From Corynebacterium sp. CNJ-954 (lineage in GTDB: Bacteria > Actinomycetota > Actinomycetes > Mycobacteriales > Mycobacteriaceae), in assembly GCF_001942345.1 (NCBI RefSeq), contig NZ_MKKI01000012.1, positions 1 through 35,237 of the forward strand: 35,237 nt of DNA, written 5' to 3'. Positions 16,990 to 24,109 of the stretch are shown here, one piece after another. Position numbers and translations under genes: made by a program. The number at the start of each line of letters is the position of its first letter. Within the stretch, counting starts at the first letter, position 1. Below the pieces are notes generated by a model, which saw nothing but the letters and a program-made list of their open reading frames with translations, was not told the DNA's origin and searched no databases.

Positions 16990-18246
16990 CTACCTCAGCA
17001 GTTCCTCACCCCAGTAACTGTCCTCGGACGTCCCACCCGGGACGTGGAATACCGCGGAGCCGACGTGGGTGATCCACTCATTCAACCGGTCGCCCTCGGC
17101 GAGACGTCGCTGCACGGGGATGAAGGACGTGCCCGGGTCGCGTTGGAAGCAGGTGAAGATCAAGCCGGTGTCGGCGAGGTCGATCAGGTCGGCGTCCTGC
17201 AGGCCGGCTGGTCCGGCGGTGACGGGGAGGTCGTAGTTGTAGGCACGACGCAGCATACGTTCAGCATCGCCGTTGCGCGAGGTCGCCAGAGCCACATGGG
17301 AGTGGGCGTCGACGAGGGGAAGACCGTCGGCGCCGATCTTGTTCACGTCAACATCGGTGAACTCGTCGCCCCCGCTCAGCGGCGCTCCTTCCACGATGGT
17401 GCGACCCATTGCCACCTCACGCGTGCCGCGGTCGACAGATTCCCATTCGGGCATGTCGAAGGCGATGCGCCGGACGATCATGCAGGTTCCGCCGTCGTCG
17501 TTCCAGACTTGTGAGTTGAACTCCTTCTCCGCGCGCGGGTTGATGCTGCCGTCCTTGAAGCCGAAGAGGTTCCGCGGGGTGCCGTCCTGTACGTCCAGGA
17601 ATCCGGTCTGGCTCCAGGACGGCCGGGCGTAGTCGGCGCCACCACGGACGAGGACGCGCAGCGCGTGGGAGACCGTGGTGCGGTCGTCGCCGCAGATCTG
17701 CAGGACGATGTCGCGGTCGCCCCAGGTGTCGTCGAGCCGTTCGCCGCTGAAGTGGGGCAGCGGCTTCAGCCAGGAGGGAGCCTTGTCGGCGATCCCGGCG
17801 ACGGTGTAGAGGCCCAGGCCGAAACCACAGGTCACCGTGAGTTTACCGGGGTTCGAGGCGAGCTCCGGCTCCAGGTCAGCCAGCACGGGCATGCCGGCGC
17901 AGAGACGTCGGGCATCCCCGGTCCAGATGCGGAGCAGACGTTGGACGGACCTGCGGTCCACGCCGTCACGCAGTGAGAAGGCGACGGTGGTGTTGTGCGC
18001 CTGGGGTGGGGTGGCGATACCGGCCTGATGGTCACCGTCGAAGGGGACGGTGGCCGCCTCCGGTTCCGCGGCGGCACCGTCCCGCCCGTCGGAGCAGGAT
18101 GTCGTCACCGCGGCGGTGCTGAGGACACCGAGAGCGCCGAGTCCGCCGAGGAAACCGCGGCGGGTCAGGCCCCGCGACACTGGTCGACTGCGGTGAGACC
18201 GAGCATGCTGGCCTGGTTGGTTAGTGTCCGGCATGTTCCGAATCAT
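16990..18246 (-). CDS. Tat-exported Dyp-type peroxidase (EfeB-like)
   Basis: A heme peroxidase of about 415 residues. Near residue 28 a twin-arginine signal reads GLTRRGFLGGLGALG, followed by a hydrophobic stretch and a Cys-containing TTSCSDG, so it could also be lipid-anchored. The Dyp signature NLFGFKDGSINP (GxxDG) holds the distal Asp, and the proximal heme His is probably in VDAHSHVALA. The closing FQRDPGTSFIPVQRRL fits the family. EfeB-type enzymes oxidise ferrous iron or porphyrin compounds outside the membrane. It overlaps the end of the PCu(A)C gene by 26 bases (14 if the second ATG, at 18234, is used) and has no clear ribosome site, so it is translationally coupled. The grouping with copper lipoprotein and PepSY protein points to envelope metal or redox work. 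Confidence 0.9.
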   Translation of the reverse strand: MIRNMPDTNQPGQHARSHRSRPVSRGLTRRGFLGGLGALGVLSTAAVTTSCSDGRDGAAAEPEAATVPFDGDHQAGIATPPQAHNTTVAFSLRDGVDRRSVQRLLRIWTGDARRLCAGMPVLADLEPELASNPGKLTVTCGFGLGLYTVAGIADKAPSWLKPLPHFSGERLDDTWGDRDIVLQICGDDRTTVSHALRVLVRGGADYARPSWSQTGFLDVQDGTPRNLFGFKDGSINPRAEKEFNSQVWNDDGGTCMIVRRIAFDMPEWESVDRGTREVAMGRTIVEGAPLSGGDEFTDVDVNKIGADGLPLVDAHSHVALATSRNGDAERMLRRAYNYDLPVTAGPAGLQDADLIDLADTGLIFTCFQRDPGTSFIPVQRRLAEGDRLNEWITHVGSAVFHVPGGTSEDSYWGEELLR

Positions 18247-18856
18247 CTGAGCCGTGCATCTGGTCCATCTCGCCCATATCGTTCATACCGTCCATGCCTT
18301 CAGTACCGTAGTCCTCGTGGGCGGACTGTTGCACACGCACCGGGATGTCTGCCAGTTCGTAGTCGTTGCCGTCCTCGTCGGTCAGCGTGAGGGTGAGGGT
18401 ATCACCGGCGGCAATCTCGTCGTGGTTCTCCATGATCATGATGTGGTGACCGCCCGGACTCATCGACACACTACCGTTGGCCGGGACCACCAGACCATCA
18501 GCTGTTTCGCGCATAACGCCGTCGACCACCTCGTGGTACTGGTACATCGCTGGGAGATCACCGGTGACGCGGGTGAGGTGGATGTCCTCGTCGGTGGAGT
18601 TGGTCAGCTCGCCGAACACGGCGGTCATGGAGGTCTCGGCGTCTTTGGCGCCGACGTAGCCTTCGCCGAGGCTCAGTGCTCCCGTCGAGTTCTCCGCGTC
18701 GTCGGCGCTCGTGCTGCCTTCCTGCTCAGCGGAAGCGCTGGTGGTGGTATCAGCACCGGTGTCGTCACTGTCGTTGTCGCTACTGCACGCAACAAGTCCG
18801 ACTGCGAGTGCCGCAGCGACAGCAGTCGCACTGGTCCGACGAAACAGGGTGTTCAT
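18221..18856 (-). CDS. PCu(A)C-type copper chaperone lipoprotein
   Basis: A 211-residue lipoprotein. The signal peptide ends in the lipobox VGLVACSS (Cys near residue 24) and is followed by an acidic Ser/Thr/Asp-rich linker. The PCu(A)C domain shows KDAETSMTAVFGELTNST, MYQYHEVVDGVMRE and SPGGHHIMIMEN, which supply the His and Met copper ligands. The C-terminus is rich in Met, His and Asp (MDGMNDMGEMDQMHG, SEHAGH), a second likely copper-binding region. It probably delivers Cu(I) to a membrane or extracellular oxidase. The ATG at 18856 follows AAGGGAT. It is the first gene of a pair with the Dyp peroxidase and is divergent from the PepSY gene. Confidence 0.9.
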   Translation of the reverse strand: MNTLFRRTSATAVAAALAVGLVACSSDNDSDDTGADTTTSASAEQEGSTSADDAENSTGALSLGEGYVGAKDAETSMTAVFGELTNSTDEDIHLTRVTGDLPAMYQYHEVVDGVMRETADGLVVPANGSVSMSPGGHHIMIMENHDEIAAGDTLTLTLTDEDGNDYELADIPVRVQQSAHEDYGTEGMDGMNDMGEMDQMHGSDDSEHAGH

Positions 18857-19304
18857 ATGGGCTATCCCTTAGAGGTAGGCGCGGTGATCGGGGCGGAGGA
18901 AAAGAGACCGTGAGGAGGGGCAGACGACATGCGCAGGCAACGTACCGTGGTGGTACGCACCTTGGCGGAACCAGGTACATGTCTGACACCATGCCAGCGT
19001 CGCTGACTGTCGTGTCCCGCTCTAGTAGTCGTGCAACCGGTGAGCAAAGTTCCCAGTCACCGGTGTGCACACCCCTGAAAAGGTGAGCACGTCGCCGACG
19101 GGGGTAGAGCGTTGCCTCTTAGTCGGTGGCCCGGTCTATGGGCCGGGAATGCAGGCGCATAGCCGGTTGCTATCTGGCTGATTACGTGTTCGGGCGTCGC
19201 GGGTGCTAAAAGGGCTCACGGTGCAGCTTGTTTCGGGGGTAATCGGTGGTGATGGGAAGCTGTTGGCCTGGAACCGTTCGGCAGTGTGGTCCGACTACTG
19301 GGGT
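18857..19304. promoter_or_regulatory. Divergent control region with two inverted repeats
   Basis: This 448-base gap separates the PCu(A)C gene (minus) from the PepSY gene (plus). It holds CGTACC-GTGGT-GGTACG (18941-18957, perfect 6-base arms) and ACCGGTGA (19036-19043) / TCACCGGT (19057-19064), perfect 8-base arms. Both are plausible operators for a metal or redox regulator. No protein gene is supported here, although short frames exist on both strands. Confidence 0.45.
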
Positions 19305-20786
19305 ATGACGACCTCCACGGATGCTCCACCACCACCCACGCTCGACCAATCCCCCCGGGTCGACTCGCCGGATCGCCGGCAAACTCGTCGGCTGATCCAC
19401 CGGCTGCACTTCTTCGCCGGCATCGTGTGTGCCCCACTGATCCTGATCGCAGCGATTACTGGACTGCTCTACGCGTTCTCTCCGACAGTGGAGCAGGTCA
19501 CCAACAACGATATTCTGACTGTCTCTGACTCCGAGGCCCGCGCGGCCGGCAATGAGGTGCCGGTCAGCCAGTTGGTGGACACCGCGCAAGCCGAGCACCC
19601 CGATCTCTCATTGGCCGGGGTACGCCTGGGTAATGCCGATGAAACCACCCGGGTATTGTTCAGCGACCCGGATCTTCCGGAGTCGACCCTGCAAGCAGTG
19701 TTCCTGGACCCCTACACCGGTGAAGTCAAGGGCGATACGACCCAGTACGGTAGCTCCGCATCGTTGCCGTTGCGCCAGTGGATCTCCCAGGGCCACCGCA
19801 TGGCGTGGTTGGGTGAGCCGGGACGGTTGTACTCGGAGATGGCGGCCAGTTGGCTGGGGGTGTTGGCCGTCGGTGGGCTGGCGTTGCTGTGGTCTCGTCA
19901 ACGAGGGTCATCGAAGATCCGGGGGATGCTGCGCACCGGTGGTACTGGGCGGGTGAAAACGATGCGTCGCCACGGGGCGACCGGCACGATCATCGCCGCC
20001 GGCTTGATCTTCCTCACTGTAACTGGTCTGACCTGGTCCTCTGTGGCAGGAGACAATATCGGTAAAGTTCGGGAAAGCCTCAATTGGGGTACCCCCGCGG
20101 TGTCCGCGGAGCTGCCCGGGGCCAGTGTGCAAGACACCTCTGCCAGTGACGGGGCCGGGGCACATGCCGGGCATGAAGGCCACGGTGATCACGCTATGCC
20201 GGCCGGTGGGGTGCGGGTCAGTGGTCTGAATTCCGGGGCGATTGACCGGGTGGCAGCGACCGCTGAGGATGAACTGCGAACCCCGGTGACGATTACTCCG
20301 CCGAGTGCCGAGGGGCAGGTGTGGACTGCCTCGGAGAACCGGGTGGCCTACCGGTTGTCGAATGATTCTGTGGCGATTGACTGGGCCACCGGTGATGTCA
20401 TCGATCGGTCGAACTTCGCTGATTGGCCGCTGGCGGCTAAGGCTACGGCGTGGTTGATTCAGCTGCACATGGGCACTCTGTTCGGTCTTCCCAATCAGAT
20501 CGTTCTTGGTTTGTTGGCCGCAGGGATTATCGCGATGATCTGTTGGGGTTATGCAATGTGGTGGAAGCGGCGCCCCGCCGGCATGCTTGCCGGGCCGCCG
20601 CGTCGGGCGCAGTGGTCGCGTCCGACAACGGGCACGATCATCCTGGTGGCGTTGTTGGTGGCCTACGGGTTCTTGGCCCCGGTGTTTGGCGTGAGTTGTC
20701 TTGTGTTTGTTGCTGGTAGTGCACTGTGGTCTCTTGTTCAGCGCCGACGGGTCACTCAATCAGCCGAATTACAGAACCAGAAATGA
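19305..20786 (+). CDS. PepSY-domain membrane protein
   Basis: A membrane protein of about 493 residues of the PepSY-associated TM family. A Pro-rich N-terminus leads to LIHRLHFFAGIVCAPLILIA (first helix with the family His) and LLYAFSPTVEQVTNNDIL. An extracytoplasmic PepSY region follows, with LAGVRLGNADETTRVLF and TLQAVFLDPYTGEVKGD, then a helix ending GGLALLWSRQRG. A second PepSY segment (EGQVWTASENRVAYRLSNDS, SVAIDWATGDVIDRSNF) precedes two more helices and an additional pair at the C-terminus. A His/Met-rich stretch AGAHAGHEGHGDHAMPAGG may bind metal. Related proteins include ferric-siderophore or flavin/heme-type reductases. The ATG at 19305 was chosen for the family-like N-terminus; upstream in-frame starts lack support. 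Confidence 0.83.
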   Translation: MTTSTDAPPPPTLDQSPRVDSPDRRQTRRLIHRLHFFAGIVCAPLILIAAITGLLYAFSPTVEQVTNNDILTVSDSEARAAGNEVPVSQLVDTAQAEHPDLSLAGVRLGNADETTRVLFSDPDLPESTLQAVFLDPYTGEVKGDTTQYGSSASLPLRQWISQGHRMAWLGEPGRLYSEMAASWLGVLAVGGLALLWSRQRGSSKIRGMLRTGGTGRVKTMRRHGATGTIIAAGLIFLTVTGLTWSSVAGDNIGKVRESLNWGTPAVSAELPGASVQDTSASDGAGAHAGHEGHGDHAMPAGGVRVSGLNSGAIDRVAATAEDELRTPVTITPPSAEGQVWTASENRVAYRLSNDSVAIDWATGDVIDRSNFADWPLAAKATAWLIQLHMGTLFGLPNQIVLGLLAAGIIAMICWGYAMWWKRRPAGMLAGPPRRAQWSRPTTGTIILVALLVAYGFLAPVFGVSCLVFVAGSALWSLVQRRRVTQSAELQNQK

Positions 20787-20826
20787 TTCACTACCGGGGG
20801 ACCTTGCAAGCTAACTACCGTGCGGA

Positions 20827-21210
20827 CTAGCTTCGTCGATTCAGGAGCTTGCGTCCATCTTCGCGCAGTTCTCCCGTCGGTGACACATGCCGGTACAACG
20901 TCTGTCGAGTGATCCCCAGCTCGGCGCACAGGTCACTGACCTTCGTCCCTGGTTGTCCCATCGAAGCCATGGCCAAACGCAGCTTCGCCGGCGTCATCTT
21001 AAGCGGTCGCCCACCGTGACGTCCTCGAGCTCGGGCTGCTTGCAATCCGGCGATGGTGCGCTCAGAGATTAGTTCGCGCTCGAATTCTGCCAGGGCGGCG
21101 AAGATGCCGAACACCAGTTTGCCTTGCGCTGTGGTGGCGTCCACCGCCGCGCCCTGCCCGGTGAGTACTTTCAGCCCTACGCCCCGCTTGGTGAGATCAT
21201 CGACGATATC
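20827..21210 (-). pseudogene. Serine recombinase (resolvase) 3' fragment
   Basis: The C-terminal part of a Tn3-type resolvase/invertase. Read through the first in-frame start it gives IVDDLTKRGVGLKVLTGQGA, then GKLVFGIFAALAEFERELIS, the hinge ERTIAGLQAARARGRHGGRP and the helix-turn-helix VSDLCAELGITRQTLYRHV. The catalytic N-terminal domain with its active serine is missing. The frame runs into IS5 transposase sequence at about 21205-21215, so the gene was cut by that element or a deletion. It is a remnant of a former transposon or plasmid. Confidence 0.8.
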
Positions 21211-21570
21211 CGGGTGCCGCGGGTCGGTGGTGGCAGGCCACGCACCACCCCGGATGCGGTGCTGGCCGATAGGGCCTACCCGACCAAGGCCACCCGGGAG
21301 TATCTACGGGCCCGGGGGATCACGGCGGTCATCCCCGAGAAGTCAGATCAGGTCACCGCCCGGAAGAAGAAAGGTTCGGGCGGCGGTCGGCCACCGGGGT
21401 TCGACGCTGAGGCCTACACGGGCCGCAATGTTGTCGAGCGGGCGTTCAACAAGGTCAAGCAGTGGCGCGGGCTGGCGACCCGGTACGACAAGTTGGCTGT
21501 GGTGTACCGGGCTGCGGCGGTGTTGTCCGCGGTGGTTGCCTGGCTCGCACCTTTAAGAGACACGGCCTAG
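21211..21570 (+). pseudogene. IS5-family transposase, 3' fragment
   Basis: The C-terminal two-fifths of an IS5-type DDE transposase: IRVPRVGGGRPRTTPDAVLA, DRAYPTKATREYLRARGI, AVIPEKSDQ and NVVERAFNKVKQWRGLATRY (with the catalytic Glu), ending in a stop next to AGAGACACGGCC, which resembles an IS end. The 5' part is missing at the junction with the resolvase fragment near 21210. The end abuts the next element, sharing a TA dinucleotide. Confidence 0.8.
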
Positions 21571-21616
21571 GGCGTGTCTGACAAATGATTCAGCGGCGCG
21601 CTGGAAGTCTTGAGCG

Positions 21617-21921
21617 GTGTCGCGGTTTGAGATTTTGTCGGATGCTCAGTGGTCGCTGATCGAGGAGATGCTGCCGCGTCCGACGGGGTGCAAGCGTCGT
21701 GTTTCCTAAGGCGGCAGACCCGTCGGCTTGGACACTGTCGACTATCGGAACCGAAACGTGATCGAACGCAACTACTGGACCATCAAGCAGTGGCGCGGGC
21801 TCGGGACCCGCTACGACAAGCACACGGTTGTCTACCGCGCCGCCGTCATCCTCAACGCCGTGCCCGCCTGGTCTCGAGTCTTCGCCGAACACGTCAGCCC
21901 AAGCAAGACGAACTGGACTAA
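21617..21921 (+). pseudogene. IS5-family transposase with large internal deletion
   Basis: The GTG at 21617 starts the IS5 N-terminus (RFEILSDAQWSLIEEMLPRP, then TGCKRRVS and a stop at about 21709). The sequence then jumps straight to the C-terminal region in another frame: DYRNRNVIERNYWTIKQWRG, LGTRYDKHTVVYRAAVIL. The central catalytic domain is gone. The surviving ends are those next to the left inverted repeat and the transposase C-terminus, and the cargo genes follow. Confidence 0.78.
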
Positions 21922-21931
21922 CACCGATCTA

Positions 21932-21961
21932 TTGACTTTCGATAGGTCATCTATCGATAAT
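21932..21961 (+). promoter_or_regulatory. Promoter with operator palindrome in its spacer
   Basis: TTGACT (21932-21937) and GATAAT (21956-21961) are 18 bases apart, good matches to -35 and -10 boxes. Their spacer holds most of a perfect palindrome TCGATAG-GTCAT-CTATCGA (21939-21957). Transcription would start about seven bases past the -10 box, at or next to the ATG at 21968, giving a leaderless mRNA. The small XRE protein encoded downstream is the obvious candidate to bind the palindrome and block its own promoter. Confidence 0.68.
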
Positions 21962-21967
21962 CGATGC

Positions 21968-22462
21968 ATGGATATCGATCTTCCCCACCCGTCACTCGGC
22001 CTCGTCATCGCCACCCAGGCGTTCCTGGGCGTCCTGTCCCTCGCCGGCCTCGCCGCGGTCGCGCTACTCCCAGGCTTCTCGGCGGACGTCGCGACGAGCC
22101 TTCCCGAATACGCCGACCTTCGCGCCCCGCTCCTCGCAGTAACCATCGCGTTCACGACCCTCGGTCTTGTCGCACTCGCCATGGTCGCGCTGCTCGTACA
22201 CCGTATCTACACCGGCACGATGCTGACCCGCCCTTCCCTACTCTGGGTCGATGTCATCGTGACCGTGCTCGCATGCGCGGTTCTTCTCGACATCGTGGGA
22301 TTCATTGCGATCAGCAACGCGCAGGCGGGCAGCCCCTTCATCGCCCTCGTTCAGACCATGACCTGCCTGACCCTCGTCGCTCTCGCTTGCATCACGCTCG
22401 TGCTTCGATCGCTGCTGCGGAACGCTATCGTGATGCGCAGCGAGCTGGACGAAGTCGTCTGA
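21968..22462 (+). CDS. DUF2975-like four-helix membrane protein
   Basis: A 164-residue membrane protein with four hydrophobic segments, at about residues 12-37, 58-80, 95-117 and 127-147. The general plan and the XRE gene directly behind it resemble the widespread DUF2975 membrane protein plus YozG-like regulator pairs; the family assignment is from this pattern, not from a diagnostic motif. The ATG at 21968 has no ribosome site but sits where transcription should begin, so leaderless translation is likely. The stop overlaps the next start (TGATG). The function is unknown. It is cargo of an IS5-derived unit. Confidence 0.68.
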   Translation: MDIDLPHPSLGLVIATQAFLGVLSLAGLAAVALLPGFSADVATSLPEYADLRAPLLAVTIAFTTLGLVALAMVALLVHRIYTGTMLTRPSLLWVDVIVTVLACAVLLDIVGFIAISNAQAGSPFIALVQTMTCLTLVALACITLVLRSLLRNAIVMRSELDEVV

Positions 22463-22677
22463 TGGCCATCCGCATCACCATCGACCACATCCTGACGCAA
22501 CGCGGCATGAGCGTCGGCGAATTCGCCGACAGGATCGGCATCACCCCCGCGAACGTCGCAGTGCTGAAGAACGGCCGCGCGAAGGCCGTCCGGTTCTCAA
22601 CCCTCGATGCGATCTGCCGAGTCCTCCAATGCCAACCCGGCGACATCCTCCACTACGAGGACCGAGAAGACCTCTGA
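22462..22677 (+). CDS. XRE-family (YozG-like) DNA-binding protein
   Basis: A 71-residue protein that is almost entirely a Cro/CI-type helix-turn-helix: ILTQRGMSVGEFADRIGITP, ANVAVLKNGRAKAVRFSTLD and AICRVLQCQPGDILHYEDRE. The ending CxPGDILxYE is typical of small YozG-like regulators that accompany DUF2975 membrane proteins. Its start codon overlaps the stop of the membrane protein gene (TGATG), so the two are translationally coupled. It probably regulates its own operon through the palindrome at 21939-21957. Confidence 0.88.
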   Translation: MAIRITIDHILTQRGMSVGEFADRIGITPANVAVLKNGRAKAVRFSTLDAICRVLQCQPGDILHYEDREDL

Positions 22678-22872
22678 AGTGCAGGCCATCAATTTCTCAG
22701 ACACGCCCTAGGTCGGGTCTATTGCCAACAGTCCGCCGTATTCGTCGCCAAGGCAGCATCAGCCGCGCCAGTGAGCGAAGTGGGGCGGACAGGGTTAATC
22801 ACTACTGTGGGTTGAAGCTGAAACAGTCCGGCGAATCGGGGTCTGCTGTACGAACAGGTGACAGTTACGGTG

Positions 22873-23733
22873 TCATGCCGCTGACGCGGCTGTGCTGATG
22901 ATGGTCTCGTATTCAATGGGTGTCAATCGGCCGAGACGGGCTTGCCGGCGTCGGCGGTGGTAGGTCCGTTCGATCCAGGTGACAATTGCTATCCGCAGTT
23001 GCTCGCGGGTGCCCCAGCGTTGACGGTCGAGGACATTGCGTTGCAGGAGGGCGAAGAATGATCCCATCGCCGCGTTGTCGCCAGCTGCACCTGCTCTGCC
23101 CATGGACCCGGCCAGTCCGTGTCGGTTCAACGCGGACACGAACTTCCGTGATCGGAATTGTGATCCTCTGTCCGAGTGGACGATACAACCCGCGACGTCT
23201 CCTACTCGACGATCGACCGCGTTGTTCAGGGCATTTACGGCCAGACGCGACTGCATGCGGGAGTCGATGCTGTATCCGACGATCCTCCCCGAGCAGGCGT
23301 CTTTGATCGCGCAGAGGTAAAGCTTGCCCTCGTCGGTCCAGTGCTCGGTGATGTCGGTGAGCCATAGCTGATCGGGTACCCCGGCGGTGAAGTCGCGTTC
23401 GACCAGGTCCTCGTGCACCGGCGGGCCCGGCTTCTTGCCGTGTCGGCCGTGCTTCTTGCCGAAGCTCGACCACCACTGGTTGACCGAGCAGATCCGCCAC
23501 GCCGTCCGGTCGCTCATCGGCTCACCGGCAGCTTCGGCTTCATCGGCGAGGAACCGGTACCCGAATTCCGGGTCATCACGATGCGCGTCGAACAGGGCAT
23601 TCGCCCGTTGCGCTTCGATCCTGTCTGCCACAGTGACCGCGTTGTTTAGCCACCGGTAGTACGGCTGGCGGGAGAGCTTGAGTACCCGGCACGACACAGC
23701 CACGGGGATCCCGTCGGCGGCGAGCTCCTTCAC
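22873..23733 (-). CDS. IS3 OrfB transposase with altered catalytic Glu
   Basis: A 286-residue OrfB, normally made as an OrfAB fusion. It starts with VAVSCRVLKLSRQPYYRWL and the HTH_21-like DDPEFGYRFLADEAE, then the rve integrase core: DQLWLTDITEHWTDEGKLYL (first Asp) and CIVHSDRGSQFRSRKFVSAL (second Asp). Where IS3 transposases read DNAAMESFF this copy reads AAGDNAAMGSFFALLQRNVL, so the third catalytic residue is Gly (codon GGA, near 23060). The C-terminus RLTPIEYETII is intact. If that reading is right the enzyme should not cut DNA. The overlap with OrfA holds UCAAAAGG, a plausible -1 slippage site, placing RLYPLVKELAADG in the OrfB frame. Confidence 0.88.
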   Translation of the reverse strand: MKELAADGIPVAVSCRVLKLSRQPYYRWLNNAVTVADRIEAQRANALFDAHRDDPEFGYRFLADEAEAAGEPMSDRTAWRICSVNQWWSSFGKKHGRHGKKPGPPVHEDLVERDFTAGVPDQLWLTDITEHWTDEGKLYLCAIKDACSGRIVGYSIDSRMQSRLAVNALNNAVDRRVGDVAGCIVHSDRGSQFRSRKFVSALNRHGLAGSMGRAGAAGDNAAMGSFFALLQRNVLDRQRWGTREQLRIAIVTWIERTYHRRRRQARLGRLTPIEYETIISTAASAA

Positions 23734-24047
23734 GAGCGGGTAGAGCCTTTTGACGGCAGGTTCGCCTGCGACAGATACGCCGCCGCCCGTCGCAAGACCT
23801 CGTTCTCCTGTTCCAGGAGCCGGATCCGCTTGCGCGCTTCACGCAACTCGGTGTTCTCCGTGCGGGACTGGTCGGGCTTGTTGCCGTCGTCGATGTCGGC
23901 GCGGCGCAACCACTTCTGCAACGTCATCGGGTGAACCCCGAAGTCCTTCGCGATCTGCTCGATCGTCACACCGCTGTCTCGGTCTCGGGCGACCCGGACC
24001 ACATCGTCTCGGAACTCTTTCGGATAGGGCTTGGGCACGATGGCCAT
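23730..24047 (-). CDS. IS3 OrfA
   Basis: A 105-residue OrfA. Its helix-turn-helix covers KEFRDDVVRVARDRDSGVTI, EQIAKDFGVHPMTLQKWLRR, followed by the leucine-zipper ENTELREARKRIRLLEQENE and VLRRAAAYLS. It binds the element's ends and supplies the N-terminus of the OrfAB transposase. Although an ATG exists at 24047, GGAAGG directly precedes it, so the GTG at 24038, nine bases from that site, may be the real start. It overlaps OrfB by a few bases in the -1 frame. Confidence 0.88.
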   Translation of the reverse strand: MAIVPKPYPKEFRDDVVRVARDRDSGVTIEQIAKDFGVHPMTLQKWLRRADIDDGNKPDQSRTENTELREARKRIRLLEQENEVLRRAAAYLSQANLPSKGSTRS

Positions 24048-24109
24048 CCTTCCAGACCCGCCCTGTCGGGCAAGCTAGATCAGATGTCACCTAAACGTGC
24101 AGCAGACCC

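Larger units (their letters stand above)
21570..22708 (+). mobile_element. IS5-derived unit carrying a DUF2975/XRE gene pair
   Basis: Terminal inverted repeats GGGCGTGTCTGACAAAT (21570-21586) and ATTTCTCAGACACGCCC (22692-22708) match at 16 of 17 positions and point inward. TA flanks both ends (21568-21569 and 22709-22710), fitting a two-base target duplication as in some IS5-group elements. Inside are an internally deleted IS5 transposase and, after it, two apparently intact genes with their own promoter. The unit is 1139 bp and could only move with a transposase supplied from elsewhere. Confidence 0.7.
22839..24109 (-). mobile_element. IS3-family insertion sequence, about 1.27 kb
   Basis: Imperfect inverted repeats bound the element: GGGTCTGCTGTACGAACAGG at the left (from 22839), against the complement of CCTAAACGTGCAGCAGACCC at the right (to 24109). 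They run inward about 24 bases with four mismatches. OrfA and OrfB overlap as usual for IS3. The right end interrupts the CoA-transferase gene. No clear target duplication was found, so the flanks may have been rearranged. Confidence 0.8.
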
